Source of the DNA: an uncultured Erysipelotrichales bacterium
GTDB lineage: Bacteria; Bacillota_I; Bacilli_A; Erysipelotrichales; Coprobacillaceae
Assembly: GCA_910579135.1 (NCBI GenBank)
Contig: CAJTTM010000001.1
Coordinates: forward strand, 186,001 to 250,000
DNA length: 64,000 bases
Direction: 5' to 3'
Numbering within the stretch: the first letter of the stretch is position 1; each line of letters opens with the position of its first letter. Positions 44,287 to 52,838 of this stretch are shown here, one piece after another. Under the pieces are notes generated by a model that worked only from the letters and a program-made list of their open reading frames with translations, was not told the DNA's origin and ran no database searches. A program made the translations under genes and the position numbers.

Positions 44287-45459
44287 ATGGGATTTACAAT
44301 AGAAGATGCTTTTATACAATGTGGTGAACAATACAAATTAAAACTATTAGCTGGGAAAAATGGATGTGCTAATGCAATAAGTTGGATACATTTAATTGAA
44401 GATACAACAATCATTCAACAATTATGGGGAAAAGAATTAGCTGTTACAACTGGTTTAGGATTTCAAAGCGACGAATTATTATTCCGTTTTATTGAAAAAC
44501 TTGTTAAGCATCATAGTACTGGTTTAATTATTAATACAGGAAAATATATTTTTGATATTCCATCTTTTATCATTGATTATTGCAATGAACAAGATTTTCC
44601 TCTTATATCAATACCATGGGAAATTCATTTAGCAGATGTTATCAAAGATTTTAGTATGCGTTGTATTATGTCTGAAAGAGAGGATCAACAGTTATCGAAA
44701 TATTTTAGAAAAGCTTTTATTAATCCAGAATATTTAGAAACCTATCGTGATGAATTTATGACTTTCTTTGATGTAGATGGTTATTTCCAAGTTGTTTTGA
44801 TTAGCATTGAAAATTCTGATCAATATGATGCTATTGAATTAAGAAGAGTTTCATTCCAAATACAATTATATTTAGAAAAAATTAATAGTAAATTTAGTTT
44901 TTTCTGGTTTGATTCTTACTTTGTATTAATTGTAAACAATATCCTAGAAGAAGAATTATTAGAAATCATTGATAAGATGCATAGACGTACTCAAAAAAAG
45001 ATGCCTGAGCGTATTATTCATATAGGTATTGGAAGTTCTTTAAAAGATATTAATAATGTGGTTAGAAGTTACAAAAGAGCTAAAGGTGCTGTTGAAGCTG
45101 CATTAACATTTAATCAAAATATCATTGAATTTTCATCAATGGGAATATATCAAATCCTTTTTTCACTTGAAGATAAAAATATATTAAAACAATTCTATAT
45201 TCATCAATTACAACCTTTAATTGATTATGATGATAAACATCATACAGAATTTGAAAAAACACTTTATTATTATCTTAAATATAATGGTTCACCACAAAAG
45301 ATTGCAGCTGCTATGTATACTCATCGTAATACAATTAACTATCGTATTCGTAAAATCAAAGAAATCTTAAACAGTGAAATAGAAACACCAGAAGAAAGAT
45401 TTCAATATCAACTCGCTTTTCATATTAAAAAGATGTTAACAAAAGAATTATCAATCTGA
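44287..45459 (+). CDS. PucR/CdaR-family transcriptional regulator
   Basis: A 390-residue protein with a PucR N-terminal ligand domain (GCANAISWIHLIEDTTIIQQ, ELAVTTGLGFQSDE, about residues 25-65), a GGDEF-like middle segment (FSFFWFDSYFVLIV near 205, SSLKDINNVVRSYKRAKGAV near 260) and a C-terminal HTH (YYLKYNGSPQKIAAAMYTHR, NTINYRIRKIKEIL, about 333-366). Such regulators control purine or amino acid catabolism genes. No target is adjacent. AGCAGGAGGATGAGAAA precedes the ATG. Its stop overlaps a decayed gene on the other strand. Confidence 0.88.
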   Translation: MGFTIEDAFIQCGEQYKLKLLAGKNGCANAISWIHLIEDTTIIQQLWGKELAVTTGLGFQSDELLFRFIEKLVKHHSTGLIINTGKYIFDIPSFIIDYCNEQDFPLISIPWEIHLADVIKDFSMRCIMSEREDQQLSKYFRKAFINPEYLETYRDEFMTFFDVDGYFQVVLISIENSDQYDAIELRRVSFQIQLYLEKINSKFSFFWFDSYFVLIVNNILEEELLEIIDKMHRRTQKKMPERIIHIGIGSSLKDINNVVRSYKRAKGAVEAALTFNQNIIEFSSMGIYQILFSLEDKNILKQFYIHQLQPLIDYDDKHHTEFEKTLYYYLKYNGSPQKIAAAMYTHRNTINYRIRKIKEILNSEIETPEERFQYQLAFHIKKMLTKELSI

Positions 45460-45468
45460 TAACTCTTT
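45442..45468. terminator. terminator at the end of pucR
   Basis: AAAGAATTATC with GATAACTCTTT (one mismatch) around five bases, then a T-run on the plus strand. It spans the pucR stop and the stop of the decayed gene. Confidence 0.72.
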
Positions 45469-46051
45469 TTTTATAATCTCTTTTATATTCCTTAAACGTT
45501 GTTCTTTTTTTATTTGATACTCTATAGGATCATATTCCTTTGTCATTCTATCGCTTACATACATGACAGTATGATTTGCTCTATCGTTTATCCTATCACC
45601 TATCATAACTTCTTTCATAGCTTCAACTTGCCTTTGTCTTAATTCTTCATTAAAATCTCTACCCATTGTCACAAAAAATAAAATTTTATCCAATATTTTT
45701 ATCTTCTTTTCATTCCCATATGCAAACCCATATGTCCACACTCTTTAAAACCATCCTACAAGTTTTGCAGGAGCTTCGCTCCAAAAAACAGGATATATAA
45801 AAATAAGACAATCAGCATTATTAATTTTTTCTTGTTCTAAATTATACATCTTTTAAAATAGGTAATGATTCATTATAATAAGCTTCTCTTAAATATTCTT
45901 CTTCACTAAAAGTTTCATTAAAATTTATTTGATATAAATCATCAACTTCATACTCAATATTCTTCTCTTCTAAACATTTTATCACTTCATCTTTTACTAA
46001 TGAACTAAAACTTGAATAAGAAGGATGAGCATATACTATTAAACACTTTAT
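45451..46051 (-). pseudogene. decayed flavodoxin-fold NAD(P)H-quinone reductase-like gene
   Basis: Reading the minus strand from 46051 gives KCLIVYAHPSYSSFS, the start of a Flavodoxin_2 protein (KefF/NQO type), but the first codon is ATA where ATG is expected, behind AGAAGG. The frame ends at a TAA at 45842-45844; one base over it continues NLEQEKINNADCLIFIYP and VFWSEAPAKLVGWF, then an in-frame TAA at 45745-45747 where an Asp belongs, then RVWTYGFAYGNEKK to 45451. So there is a lost start, a frameshift near 45845 and a nonsense codon. The total, 601 bases, is one more than a multiple of three. Confidence 0.85.
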
Positions 46052-46089
46052 ATTGATACCTTCTTTTTTAGTATATAACTATAATAAAA

Positions 46090-46115
46090 AAGAAAGTATT
46101 CAATCATACTTTCTT
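46090..46115 (-). terminator. spoVIF terminator
   Basis: AAGAAAGTAT with ATACTTTCTT around six bases and a T-run on the minus strand; the stem touches the spoVIF stop. Confidence 0.82.
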
Positions 46116-46357
46116 TAAACTAACTTATCCAAATCACTAGGAACTTGATTATTTTTTATAACCGATATAATCTTTTCCATCTGCCTTTCTCCAACAGGTT
46201 TCCCTGCCATATCTGCAATACGATATACAAAATCCTTAATATCTTTTTCATTAGATAAATCTTTTGTTTGAAGATCAGTTGCTAATGATAAAATATCATG
46301 TTTAGAAACATGTGTTTTCATAGAAACCTTATCTAATAACTTTTCATGTTTATCCAT
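46115..46357 (-). CDS. spoVIF: stage VI sporulation protein F
   Basis: An 80-residue protein with the SpoVIF pattern: KLLDKVSMKTHVSKHDILSL at its start, DLSNEKDIKDFVYRIADMAG in the middle and MEKIISVIKNNQVPSDLDKL at its end. In Bacillus it acts in coat assembly late in the mother cell. ATG at 46357 follows GGGTGAAAAAA; a GTG three codons earlier overlaps that site. Upstream CATATATTA with an AC 16 bases before fits a sigma-K-like promoter, weakly. It lies 42 bases after der. Confidence 0.85.
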   Translation of the reverse strand: MDKHEKLLDKVSMKTHVSKHDILSLATDLQTKDLSNEKDIKDFVYRIADMAGKPVGERQMEKIISVIKNNQVPSDLDKLV

Positions 46358-46399
46358 TTTTTTCACCCATTAATAATATATGTGTGAAAATCAAATTGG

Positions 46400-47707
46400 T
46401 TAATCTCTTTTTCTTGCAATAATATGTATTGGTGTTCCTTCGAATCCAAATGCTTCCCTAATTCTATTTTCAAGATAGCGTTTATAACTAAAGTGTAGAT
46501 AATTTGGATCGTTTACAAATAATACAAATGTTGGCGGACAAATGCTCACTTGATTACCATAATATATTTTTAATCTTCCGCCATTAAAAGTTGTTGTTGG
46601 ATTCATTGCTTGAGCATCCAATAAAACATCATTTAGGACACTTGTTTGAACTCGTTTTCTTGTATTTTCATAAACTTCTTTAATCATTGGTATAATATTA
46701 TCAATTCTTTGATTCTTTAAAGCAGAAGTAAATAAGATTGGTGCATAATCTAAATATTTAAAATGTTCTCTAACTATCTTTTCCATTTTAGCCATTGTTT
46801 TTTCATCTTTTGTAACCAAATCCCATTTATTAACAATAATAATAACACCTTTACCAGCTTCATGAGCATTTCCTGCAACATGCTTATCTTGTTCTATAAT
46901 ACCACGTTCTCCATCAAGAACAGCTAAAACAACATCGCTTTTCTCTACAGAACGTAAAGCACGTAAAATCGAATATTTTTCAACATTCTCATAAACTTTT
47001 CCTTTTTTTCTCATACCTGCTGTATCAATCACACGATACTTTTGACCATCTTTTTCAAAAGCAGTATCAATAGCATCTCTAGTCGTTCCCTCAATATTAG
47101 AAACAATAACTCTCTCTTCACCCAATATTGCATTTGTTAATGATGACTTTCCAACATTAGGTCTACCAATAATAGAAAAACGAATTTCATCCCCATGTTC
47201 TTCCTCGCTTTCTTGAGGCATCATTTGAATAATTTCATCTAAAACATCACCAATACCAATACCATGACTTCCTGATACCGCAATTGGATCTCCTATCCCT
47301 AAAGAATAATAATCATAAATCATATCTTTTAAAGCAATGTCATCAATTTTATTAACTGCTAAAACAACTGGTTTATTTGACTTTTGTAGAATTCTAGCTA
47401 CATATTCATCTTCTCTTGTAACACCTTCTCTACCATTTGTTACAAATAAAATCACATCTGCTTCCTCAATAGCAATCTCTGCTTGAATTTTGATCTGTTG
47501 ATTAAAAGACGCATTATCAATTTCAATACCACCAGTATCAATCACTTTAAACTTCCTCGTTAACCATTGTGCATCAGCATAAATACGATCACGAGTAACT
47601 CCTGGAATATCTTCTACAATAGAAACCCTTTCACCAACAATACGATTAAATATTGTTGACTTCCCAACATTGGCACGCCCCACAATAGCAAGTACACCTG
47701 ATATCAT
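46400..47707 (-). CDS. der: ribosome-assembly GTPase Der (EngA)
   Basis: A 435-residue protein with two tandem GTPase domains and a KH-like C-domain, needed for 50S assembly. The first domain has [14 protein letters not shown] (about residues 8-21), DTGGIE and NKIDDIA; the second has [14 protein letters not shown] (about 184-197), [10 protein letters not shown] and VNKWDLV near 290; the KH-like end includes [20 protein letters not shown]. It starts 15 bases after cmk, the standard Firmicute pairing. Confidence 0.97.
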   Translation of the reverse strand: MISGVLAIVGRANVGKSTIFNRIVGERVSIVEDIPGVTRDRIYADAQWLTRKFKVIDTGGIEIDNASFNQQIKIQAEIAIEEADVILFVTNGREGVTREDEYVARILQKSNKPVVLAVNKIDDIALKDMIYDYYSLGIGDPIAVSGSHGIGIGDVLDEIIQMMPQESEEEHGDEIRFSIIGRPNVGKSSLTNAILGEERVIVSNIEGTTRDAIDTAFEKDGQKYRVIDTAGMRKKGKVYENVEKYSILRALRSVEKSDVVLAVLDGERGIIEQDKHVAGNAHEAGKGVIIIVNKWDLVTKDEKTMAKMEKIVREHFKYLDYAPILFTSALKNQRIDNIIPMIKEVYENTRKRVQTSVLNDVLLDAQAMNPTTTFNGGRLKIYYGNQVSICPPTFVLFVNDPNYLHFSYKRYLENRIREAFGFEGTPIHIIARKRD

Positions 47708-47722
47708 GACCTCATCCCCTTT

Positions 47723-48382
47723 CTATACTCTCTCCTCTACTAATTCCATAATTCTAGCTACAACTTCATCTAAACTCATATCTGATGTATCTATCTCAAT
47801 AGCATCATCTGCTTTTTTTAATGGAGATATATCACGATGCATGTCTTGATAATCTCTCTTTTCTATTTCTTCTTCAATCTGTTTTAAATCAGATTCAATC
47901 CCTTTTTCAAGATTTTCCTTATGTCTTCTCATTGCACGACATTCAATACTCGCAACTTGATAGATTTTAAGCTCTGCATCTTTTAAAACAACAGTTCCAA
48001 TATCTCTTCCATCTAAAATGACACCTCCACCTTGTGCCATTTTTCTTTGTTGTTCAACTAGAAACTCTCTTACATCTTTATAAGAGGACACAATGCTTGC
48101 TCCCATAGAAATCTCATTTTGTCTTATAGAAAAAGTTACATCTTCTCTATTTAAATAAATAGAACCATCAGGTAACATTTCTATATGGATTTCCTCTAAT
48201 AAAGCACATACTTTCACTTCATCATGAAAATCAATCTGCTTAATAAAAGCATAATAAGCCACACAACGATACATCGCTCCTGTATCAATATAAGTATAAT
48301 TTAAATCTTTTGCAATCATTTTCGCAATTGTTGATTTTCCAGCAGCAGCTGGACCATCAATTGCTATTGATATTTTTTTCAT
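47723..48382 (-). CDS. cmk: cytidylate kinase
   Basis: A 219-residue kinase converting CMP and dCMP to diphosphates. The P-loop IAIDGPAAAGKSTIAKMIA is at about residues 5-23, TGAMYRCVAYYA near 35 and GGGVILDGRDIGTVVL near 125, with RRHKENLEKG later. The ATG at 48382 is nine bases after GGAGG; an ATG two codons before is too close to it. It is followed by der. The usual rpsA homologue between them is absent. Confidence 0.96.
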   Translation of the reverse strand: MKKISIAIDGPAAAGKSTIAKMIAKDLNYTYIDTGAMYRCVAYYAFIKQIDFHDEVKVCALLEEIHIEMLPDGSIYLNREDVTFSIRQNEISMGASIVSSYKDVREFLVEQQRKMAQGGGVILDGRDIGTVVLKDAELKIYQVASIECRAMRRHKENLEKGIESDLKQIEEEIEKRDYQDMHRDISPLKKADDAIEIDTSDMSLDEVVARIMELVEERV

Positions 48383-48398
48383 AGTCATCCTCCTATAA

Positions 48399-48423
48399 AA
48401 AACTAAGGTTTAACCTTAGTTTT
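48399..48423 (-). terminator. terminator between the tail-anchored protein gene and cmk
   Basis: Nearly perfect palindrome AAAACTAAGGTT/AACCTTAGTTTT with T-run on the minus strand, beginning at the stop of the upstream gene. Confidence 0.82.
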
Positions 48424-49117
48424 AAAAAAACAATTGTTTAACAAACATTCCAATAAAGAAAATAAATACAATAAGTAAAATAAGAATAATGATATTTAAG
48501 GCAGTTACAAGTTTATCTCCACTTTCCTCTTCAAATTCCACATCATCTTCTTCAATTATTTGTTCTTCTTTTTCAATTAAATCACTAATCAATTCAATAT
48601 CAGCAGTCTTTTTCACTGGTTTTTGAACTTCTTTTTCTACAACTTTCTTTTCTTCCTTAATTACAGGTTTAACATCTTTTTCTTTTTCATACATTTCAAG
48701 TTCTTCAACATCTTCTTCAGGTGACATTGCTGCTAATTTCTCTAATAAGCTCATTTTTTTAGCACCATTAACAACATGTCCATTCTCTAAATCATCTGCT
48801 TCTAATTCTTTTTTCTCTTCATTTTTAATTTTATTAAGAATATCTAAACGTGTATTATATTGACTTTTTCCTACATTTCTTTTTGCCATATTCAAAACAT
48901 CTTGAACATCATCACTAAGTTCATCTAAACTTTCATATGATAAAGGTTGTTCTAATGTATCTTCAATCGTTGGAACTTTTTCCTCTTTTGGAAGAAAAGA
49001 TAAAAAATCATCCTCTTCATCTTGTTGATCAACCACTGCATTTCTATTGATTGAAACTTCTTCTTTCATACTTTCTCTTAAATTTTTATATTTTTGAACT
49101 CTTGTTCTCTTTTCCAT
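48422..49117 (-). CDS. acidic tail-anchored membrane protein of unknown function
   Basis: A 231-residue protein. The first 200 residues are very hydrophilic and rich in Glu, Lys, Asp and Val (for example EEKVPTIEDTLEQPLSYESL near 48; VKPVIKEEKKVVEKEVQKPV near 150), with likely coiled or disordered structure. One hydrophobic helix (LNIIILILLIVFIFFIGMFV, about 205-224) ends it, leaving a few residues, so it is probably anchored by its C-terminus with the bulk in the cytoplasm. I do not recognise a family. A bidentate role near cell-envelope or division proteins is possible but not shown. Confidence 0.75.
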   Translation of the reverse strand: MEKRTRVQKYKNLRESMKEEVSINRNAVVDQQDEEDDFLSFLPKEEKVPTIEDTLEQPLSYESLDELSDDVQDVLNMAKRNVGKSQYNTRLDILNKIKNEEKKELEADDLENGHVVNGAKKMSLLEKLAAMSPEEDVEELEMYEKEKDVKPVIKEEKKVVEKEVQKPVKKTADIELISDLIEKEEQIIEEDDVEFEEESGDKLVTALNIIILILLIVFIFFIGMFVKQLFF

Positions 49118-49253
49118 AATTTCACCACCATGTAACTATTATAACATAAACAAAATAGTATGAAAATAATCTTTAGGAAGAAATATTATTTCATTAATGA
49201 ATGATTATAACAATATTATTTTAATTTACAAGAGATAATTTTATAAAATAAAC

Positions 49254-49282
49254 TTTAAAAAATATAAATTATGGTTTATAAT
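49254..49282 (+). promoter_or_regulatory. ferredoxin promoter
   Basis: TTTAAA (49254-49259), 17 bases, TATAAT (49277-49282), 32 bases before the start codon. The -35 is a weak match. The 197 bases between the two flanking genes hold nothing else I can identify. Confidence 0.5.
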
Positions 49283-49314
49283 AGATATGTAAATTTTTAT
49301 AGGAGGAAATAATT

Positions 49315-49503
49315 ATGGCTAAAGTAACTATTGCAGATTGCATCGGATGTGGTGCATGTACTGGTGTTTGTCCAGATGTATTTGATTTAGGTGATGATGG
49401 TTTAGCATTCAGCGTTGTTGGTGATGATATTCCTGAAGAATTAGTTAACGATGCTAAAGAAGCAGCTGAAGCTTGTCCAGTTGAAGCAATCACTATTGAA
49501 TAA
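49315..49503 (+). CDS. ferredoxin, single [4Fe-4S] cluster
   Basis: A 62-residue electron carrier. The cluster ligands are in DCIGCGACTGVCPDVFDL (Cys9, Cys12, Cys15) and EACPVEAI (Cys53 or so); the additional Cys19 lacks the second partner seen in Desulfovibrio-type proteins, so only one cluster is expected. An acidic middle (GDDGLAFSVVGDDIPEEL) is normal. AGGAGGAAATAATT precedes the ATG. It is monocistronic with a terminator after it. Confidence 0.95.
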   Translation: MAKVTIADCIGCGACTGVCPDVFDLGDDGLAFSVVGDDIPEELVNDAKEAAEACPVEAITIE

Positions 49504-49545
49504 TCAAGGATATAGGAAAAAGCATGAATCCATTCATGTCAATAT

Positions 49546-49569
49546 AAGGTAGAGAGTTTTCTCTGCCTT
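49546..49569 (+). terminator. ferredoxin terminator
   Basis: AAGGTAGAG with CTCTGCCTT (one wobble) around six bases, followed by TTTTTCTTT, 42 bases after the ferredoxin stop. Confidence 0.8.
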
Positions 49570-49583
49570 TTTTCTTTACCTAA

Positions 49584-49611
49584 GCATATTTTATAAATAT
49601 ATTCATAGATT
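49584..49611 (+). promoter_or_regulatory. candidate sigma-E promoter for dac-spmA-spmB
   Basis: GCATATT (49584-49590), 13-base spacer, CATAGATT (49604-49611). These match the Bacillus sigma-E consensus (KMATATT and CATACAHT) at all of the -35 and seven of eight -10 positions. dacB-spmAB is sigma-E controlled in Bacillus. The start of transcription would be only a few bases before the SD, a very short leader, which weakens the case. Confidence 0.55.
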
Positions 49612-49625
49612 AAAATGGTGATAAA

Positions 49626-50639
49626 ATGAAAAAAATATTATTATGTTTATGTTTAGTATTTATATTGGTAAAAGATGTTCATGCTATTAATTTTGTTGGA
49701 AAAAGCTATATTGTTATTGACGCAATAAGTGGTACTACTTTAGAAGCTCAAAATGAAGAATATGTACAAAGTGTTGCTTCTATTTCTAAAATCATGACTG
49801 CTATAGTTGCAATTGAAAATGGTAAGTTAAGTGATGAATATACAATTGGTGAAGAAGTCAATAAAGCTTGGGGAAGTGGTGTATATATACATATAGGAGA
49901 TAAAATAACATTACAAGATCTTTTATATGGTTTACTTCTTAGAAGTGGCAATGATGCTGCTTTATGTATCGCAAAAAATATAAGTGGTGATATCAAAACA
50001 TTTGTCAAGAAAATGAATCAAAAAGCTCAAGAATTAAAACTAACTCATACTCATTTTTCTAATCCTACTGGATTAGACGAAGAAGATAAAGGAAATCAAT
50101 CATGCGCATTAGATATGGCTTTATTAATGAAATATTGTTCTCAAAATCCTATCTTTAATGAAATTGCTTCAACAAAAGAATATAAGAGATTAGATGGTAA
50201 TGGAACATGGCATAACAAAAACAAATTACTAAAAGAATATGATTATTGTGTTGGAGGAAAAACAGGATTTACCAAAAAAGCAAAACGTACATTAGTAACA
50301 AGAGCTGTTAAAGATGATTTATCATTAATTATTGTCACTTTTAATTGTGGAAATGATTTTGAATTTCATCAAAAGAAATATGAAGAATGCTTTGAAAAAT
50401 ATAAAAATAATCTTATATTGCCTAGAGGTATATATACTTATCAAGGACATTCATTTTTAATAGATAAAGATATCTATTCTATTGAATTAAAAGACAAAGA
50501 AGTTAGTTTTATTTATAAAAACAATCAAATTCAAGTTTCTTATAATCATCAAATTATTAATTCCTATAAAGAAGAAAAGTTTATAGATATTATTTATCGT
50601 TATTGGAAGATATTACTTGGAGAATTTGTGAATGGCTAA
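49626..50639 (+). CDS. D-alanyl-D-alanine carboxypeptidase, sporulation type (DacB/DacF-like)
   Basis: A 337-residue S11 penicillin-binding protein. A signal peptide (MKKILLCLCLVFILVKDVHA) sends it outside the membrane; the active-site triad is SISKIM (SxxK, about residues 55-60), SGN in LLRSGNDAAL near 107 and KTG in VGGKTGFTKKA near 215. It trims D-Ala from peptidoglycan stem peptides, lowering cross-linking, here probably of the spore cortex because spmA and spmB follow. It overlaps spmA by eight bases. The C-terminal domain is short. Confidence 0.92.
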   Translation: MKKILLCLCLVFILVKDVHAINFVGKSYIVIDAISGTTLEAQNEEYVQSVASISKIMTAIVAIENGKLSDEYTIGEEVNKAWGSGVYIHIGDKITLQDLLYGLLLRSGNDAALCIAKNISGDIKTFVKKMNQKAQELKLTHTHFSNPTGLDEEDKGNQSCALDMALLMKYCSQNPIFNEIASTKEYKRLDGNGTWHNKNKLLKEYDYCVGGKTGFTKKAKRTLVTRAVKDDLSLIIVTFNCGNDFEFHQKKYEECFEKYKNNLILPRGIYTYQGHSFLIDKDIYSIELKDKEVSFIYKNNQIQVSYNHQIINSYKEEKFIDIIYRYWKILLGEFVNG

Positions 50640-51198
50640 GCTATGGAAATATGGTATGGTTATCTTCTTTATAACTGCCCTTTTATTGCATAATGAAGAT
50701 CAATTTATGAAAGGAATCATGGAAACACCTCAAATCACATTTGAATTAACTTTAACTTTAATATTATCTGCTTGTTTATGGAATGGTTTTTTAAATATTA
50801 TAGAAGAAAGTGGATTTATGAATTATTTTGCTGTTTTATTAAAACCAATTCTAAAAATCATATATGGACCTATTATTTTAAAAGATGATATCTATTCATG
50901 CCTAAGTTCAAATATCCTCGCAAATCTTTTAGGATTAGGAACACTCGCAACCATGAGTGGCTTAAAAGCATTTCAAAAATTAAACCAATACAACTTATCA
51001 CATATTCCTAGTAGAGAAATGCTAACATTAGTTATTATTAATACTGTTGGATTAACATTATTCCCCTCTTCTTTATTAATGATAAGAAATCAATTTCATA
51101 GTCAAAATCTTTATCAATTTTATCCTTATATGATTATCATCTCTATTACTATATTAATCATAGGATTAATTATTCAAAGGGTGATAGATCATGAATAA
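50632..51198 (+). CDS. spmA: spore maturation protein A
   Basis: A 188-residue membrane protein with about five hydrophobic segments and the nucleoside-recognition-domain pattern: LTLILSACLWNGFLNIIEESG (about residues 40-60), SCLSSNILANLLGLGTLATM (about 86-105, conserved NxxANxLGLG) and LVIINTVGLTLFPSSLLMIR near 124-143. SpmA and SpmB act in dehydration of the spore core in Bacillus. Its start lies inside the end of the dac gene, and its stop overlaps spmB by eight bases, a coupled three-gene unit. Confidence 0.92.
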   Translation: MAKLWKYGMVIFFITALLLHNEDQFMKGIMETPQITFELTLTLILSACLWNGFLNIIEESGFMNYFAVLLKPILKIIYGPIILKDDIYSCLSSNILANLLGLGTLATMSGLKAFQKLNQYNLSHIPSREMLTLVIINTVGLTLFPSSLLMIRNQFHSQNLYQFYPYMIIISITILIIGLIIQRVIDHE

Positions 51199-51700
51199 GA
51201 TGATTATCTTATTTATATCTATTGTTTTAATAGATGCTATTATTAAAAAAATAAATGTATTTGATACCTATATGGAGGGTGTTAAAAAGACATTTCCTAT
51301 TATCAAATCCCTATTTACTACTCTACTTGCTTTTATGTTATTTGTACAATGTTTAAAATCATCTGGCATCATAACAATTATTCAAAAACTATTTATGCCT
51401 ATATGTCATTTTCTTCATATACCTATAGATATTATATTATTAGGGTTTTTAAGACCAATTAGTGCTAATGCATCACTTTCTTATCTCTATGATTTTTATA
51501 AAGTCTATGGTGTTGATCATTCTCTATCATTACTTGCTACTCTTATACAATGTGGTAGCGATACAACACTATATGTTATCTCTTTATACTTTTCATCAAT
51601 TCAAATAAAAGAAACAAGATATGCTGTTTTTTTAGGATTATTGCTTGATTTTCTAGCTGTTGTACTTGCTTTGATAATTTATGTAAAATTGTTTGCTTAA
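51191..51700 (+). CDS. spmB: spore maturation protein B
   Basis: A 169-residue membrane protein and partner of SpmA. It has a short cytosolic start, the VFDTYMEGVKKTFPIIKSLF segment (about residues 23-42), LGFLRPISANASLSYLYDFY (about 86-105) with the conserved PISxxxS, and GSDTTLYVISLYFSSIQIKE near 124-143. The nucleoside-recognition fold suggests transport or gating of a small molecule; none is proven. GGGTGATAGATC precedes ATG at 51191. Confidence 0.92.
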   Translation: MNKMIILFISIVLIDAIIKKINVFDTYMEGVKKTFPIIKSLFTTLLAFMLFVQCLKSSGIITIIQKLFMPICHFLHIPIDIILLGFLRPISANASLSYLYDFYKVYGVDHSLSLLATLIQCGSDTTLYVISLYFSSIQIKETRYAVFLGLLLDFLAVVLALIIYVKLFA

Positions 51701-51740
51701 TATAAAAATATATGTATAATGTATCAAAGGAGGACTCATA

Positions 51741-52481
51741 ATGGAAAGATTACAGAAAGTTATAGCTGCAAGTGGTTATACAAGTAGAAGAAAAGCTGAA
51801 GATTTAATTGTACAAAAAAGAGTAAGAGTTAATGGAGAAATTGTGAGTGAGCTAGGTTATAAAGTTAAACGTGGTGATCTTATCATGGTTGATGATAAAG
51901 TGATTGAAAGTGAAAATAAAGTTTATTTTGTTTTTTATAAACCTAAATCTTGTATCTGCTCATTAAAAGATGAATTTAATCGCAAATGCGTTGTTGATTA
52001 TTTTGAAGATATCAAGGAAAGAGTTTATCCAGTTGGTAGATTAGATTATGATACAACAGGTCTTTTATTAATGAGCAATGATGGTGAATTTGCGAATTTA
52101 ATGATGCATCCTTCATCACATTTAGAAAAGATATATGAAGTCACTGTCAATGGTTTAGTGAATGGAAACACTTTGCATAGCTTAGAAAAAGGTGTTTATC
52201 TTGAAGGTGTAAAGACATTACCTTGTAAAATTAAGGTAACAAGTAAAGATATTGAACATAAGACTACAAAATTAATGATCAAGCTTGTAGAAGGTAAAAA
52301 TAGACAAGTTAAAAAGATGTTTGAGATGATGGGACATAATGTAAAGAGATTACATCGTCTTTCTGTTGGTGGTATTACTTTAAATCAATTGCGTCCTGGA
52401 GAATATCGTATTTTAAAACCTCAAGAAGTTAAAGATTTAAAGAAACTCGCATTAATGAAAAAGAATAGGTATAAAAAATAA
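51741..52481 (+). CDS. rluB: 23S rRNA pseudouridine synthase RluB
   Basis: A 246-residue member of the RsuA/RluB family with an N-terminal S4 domain (ERLQKVIAASGYTSRRKAED, residues 2-21) and catalytic block YPVGRLDYDTTGLLLMSNDG near 95-114, then EGKNRQVKKMFEMMGHNVKR near 188-207. RluB modifies U2605 of 23S rRNA; the assignment rests on position after spmB, as in Bacillus, and on its S4 start. An AAGGAGGACTCATA site precedes the ATG. Confidence 0.93.
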   Translation: MERLQKVIAASGYTSRRKAEDLIVQKRVRVNGEIVSELGYKVKRGDLIMVDDKVIESENKVYFVFYKPKSCICSLKDEFNRKCVVDYFEDIKERVYPVGRLDYDTTGLLLMSNDGEFANLMMHPSSHLEKIYEVTVNGLVNGNTLHSLEKGVYLEGVKTLPCKIKVTSKDIEHKTTKLMIKLVEGKNRQVKKMFEMMGHNVKRLHRLSVGGITLNQLRPGEYRILKPQEVKDLKKLALMKKNRYKK

Positions 52482-52554
52482 GTCGTTATTTGTATGATGA
52501 ATTTTATTGTTATTTCTCCTTATTGATTTATAATGTTTTTAAGGAGGTTTGATG

Positions 52555-52764
52555 ATGAGAAGTATTATTGTAAATGATAATGATAATGAATGTGGTATTT
52601 GTGGTGCATGTGAAAAATGGATAGAAAAAATGGAAATAGAACATGTCCATTTCCTTTATTGTCATAAATGCAATACAATTACTTTTTTATGTGATATAGA
52701 TGAGAATAAAAAAGAAAGAATTGAAAATCAAATGAATATTTATTCTCATAAAGTCAAGGTTTAA
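52555..52764 (+). CDS. small zinc-ribbon-like protein
   Basis: A protein of about 69 residues with two CxxC pairs: CGICGACEKW (about residues 13-22) and YCHKCNTITF (about 39-48), plus a single later Cys, in a zinc-ribbon arrangement. An acidic start (NDNDNE) and basic end are hydrophilic. Three codons TTG, ATG and ATG follow AAGGAGG at 52541-52547; 52555 gives the best spacing, 52552 is possible. A terminator overlaps its stop. Function unknown; may adapt rRNA or a metal partner. Confidence 0.65.
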   Translation: MRSIIVNDNDNECGICGACEKWIEKMEIEHVHFLYCHKCNTITFLCDIDENKKERIENQMNIYSHKVKV

Positions 52765-52780
52765 AGGGGGACTCCCCTTT
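52763..52780 (+). terminator. terminator after the zinc-ribbon gene
   Basis: AAAGGGG with CCCCTTT around GACT, followed by TTTATTTTTA. Confidence 0.85.
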
Positions 52781-52838
52781 TTTATTTTTATGTAATAGAA
52801 TGATTTATACTCATCAAGGTTTATCATTATTAATTGTT

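Noticed and set aside
44137-44414. Minus-strand open frame overlapping the pucR start
   Set aside because: It covers the pucR promoter and start codon and has no SD; pucR is well supported.
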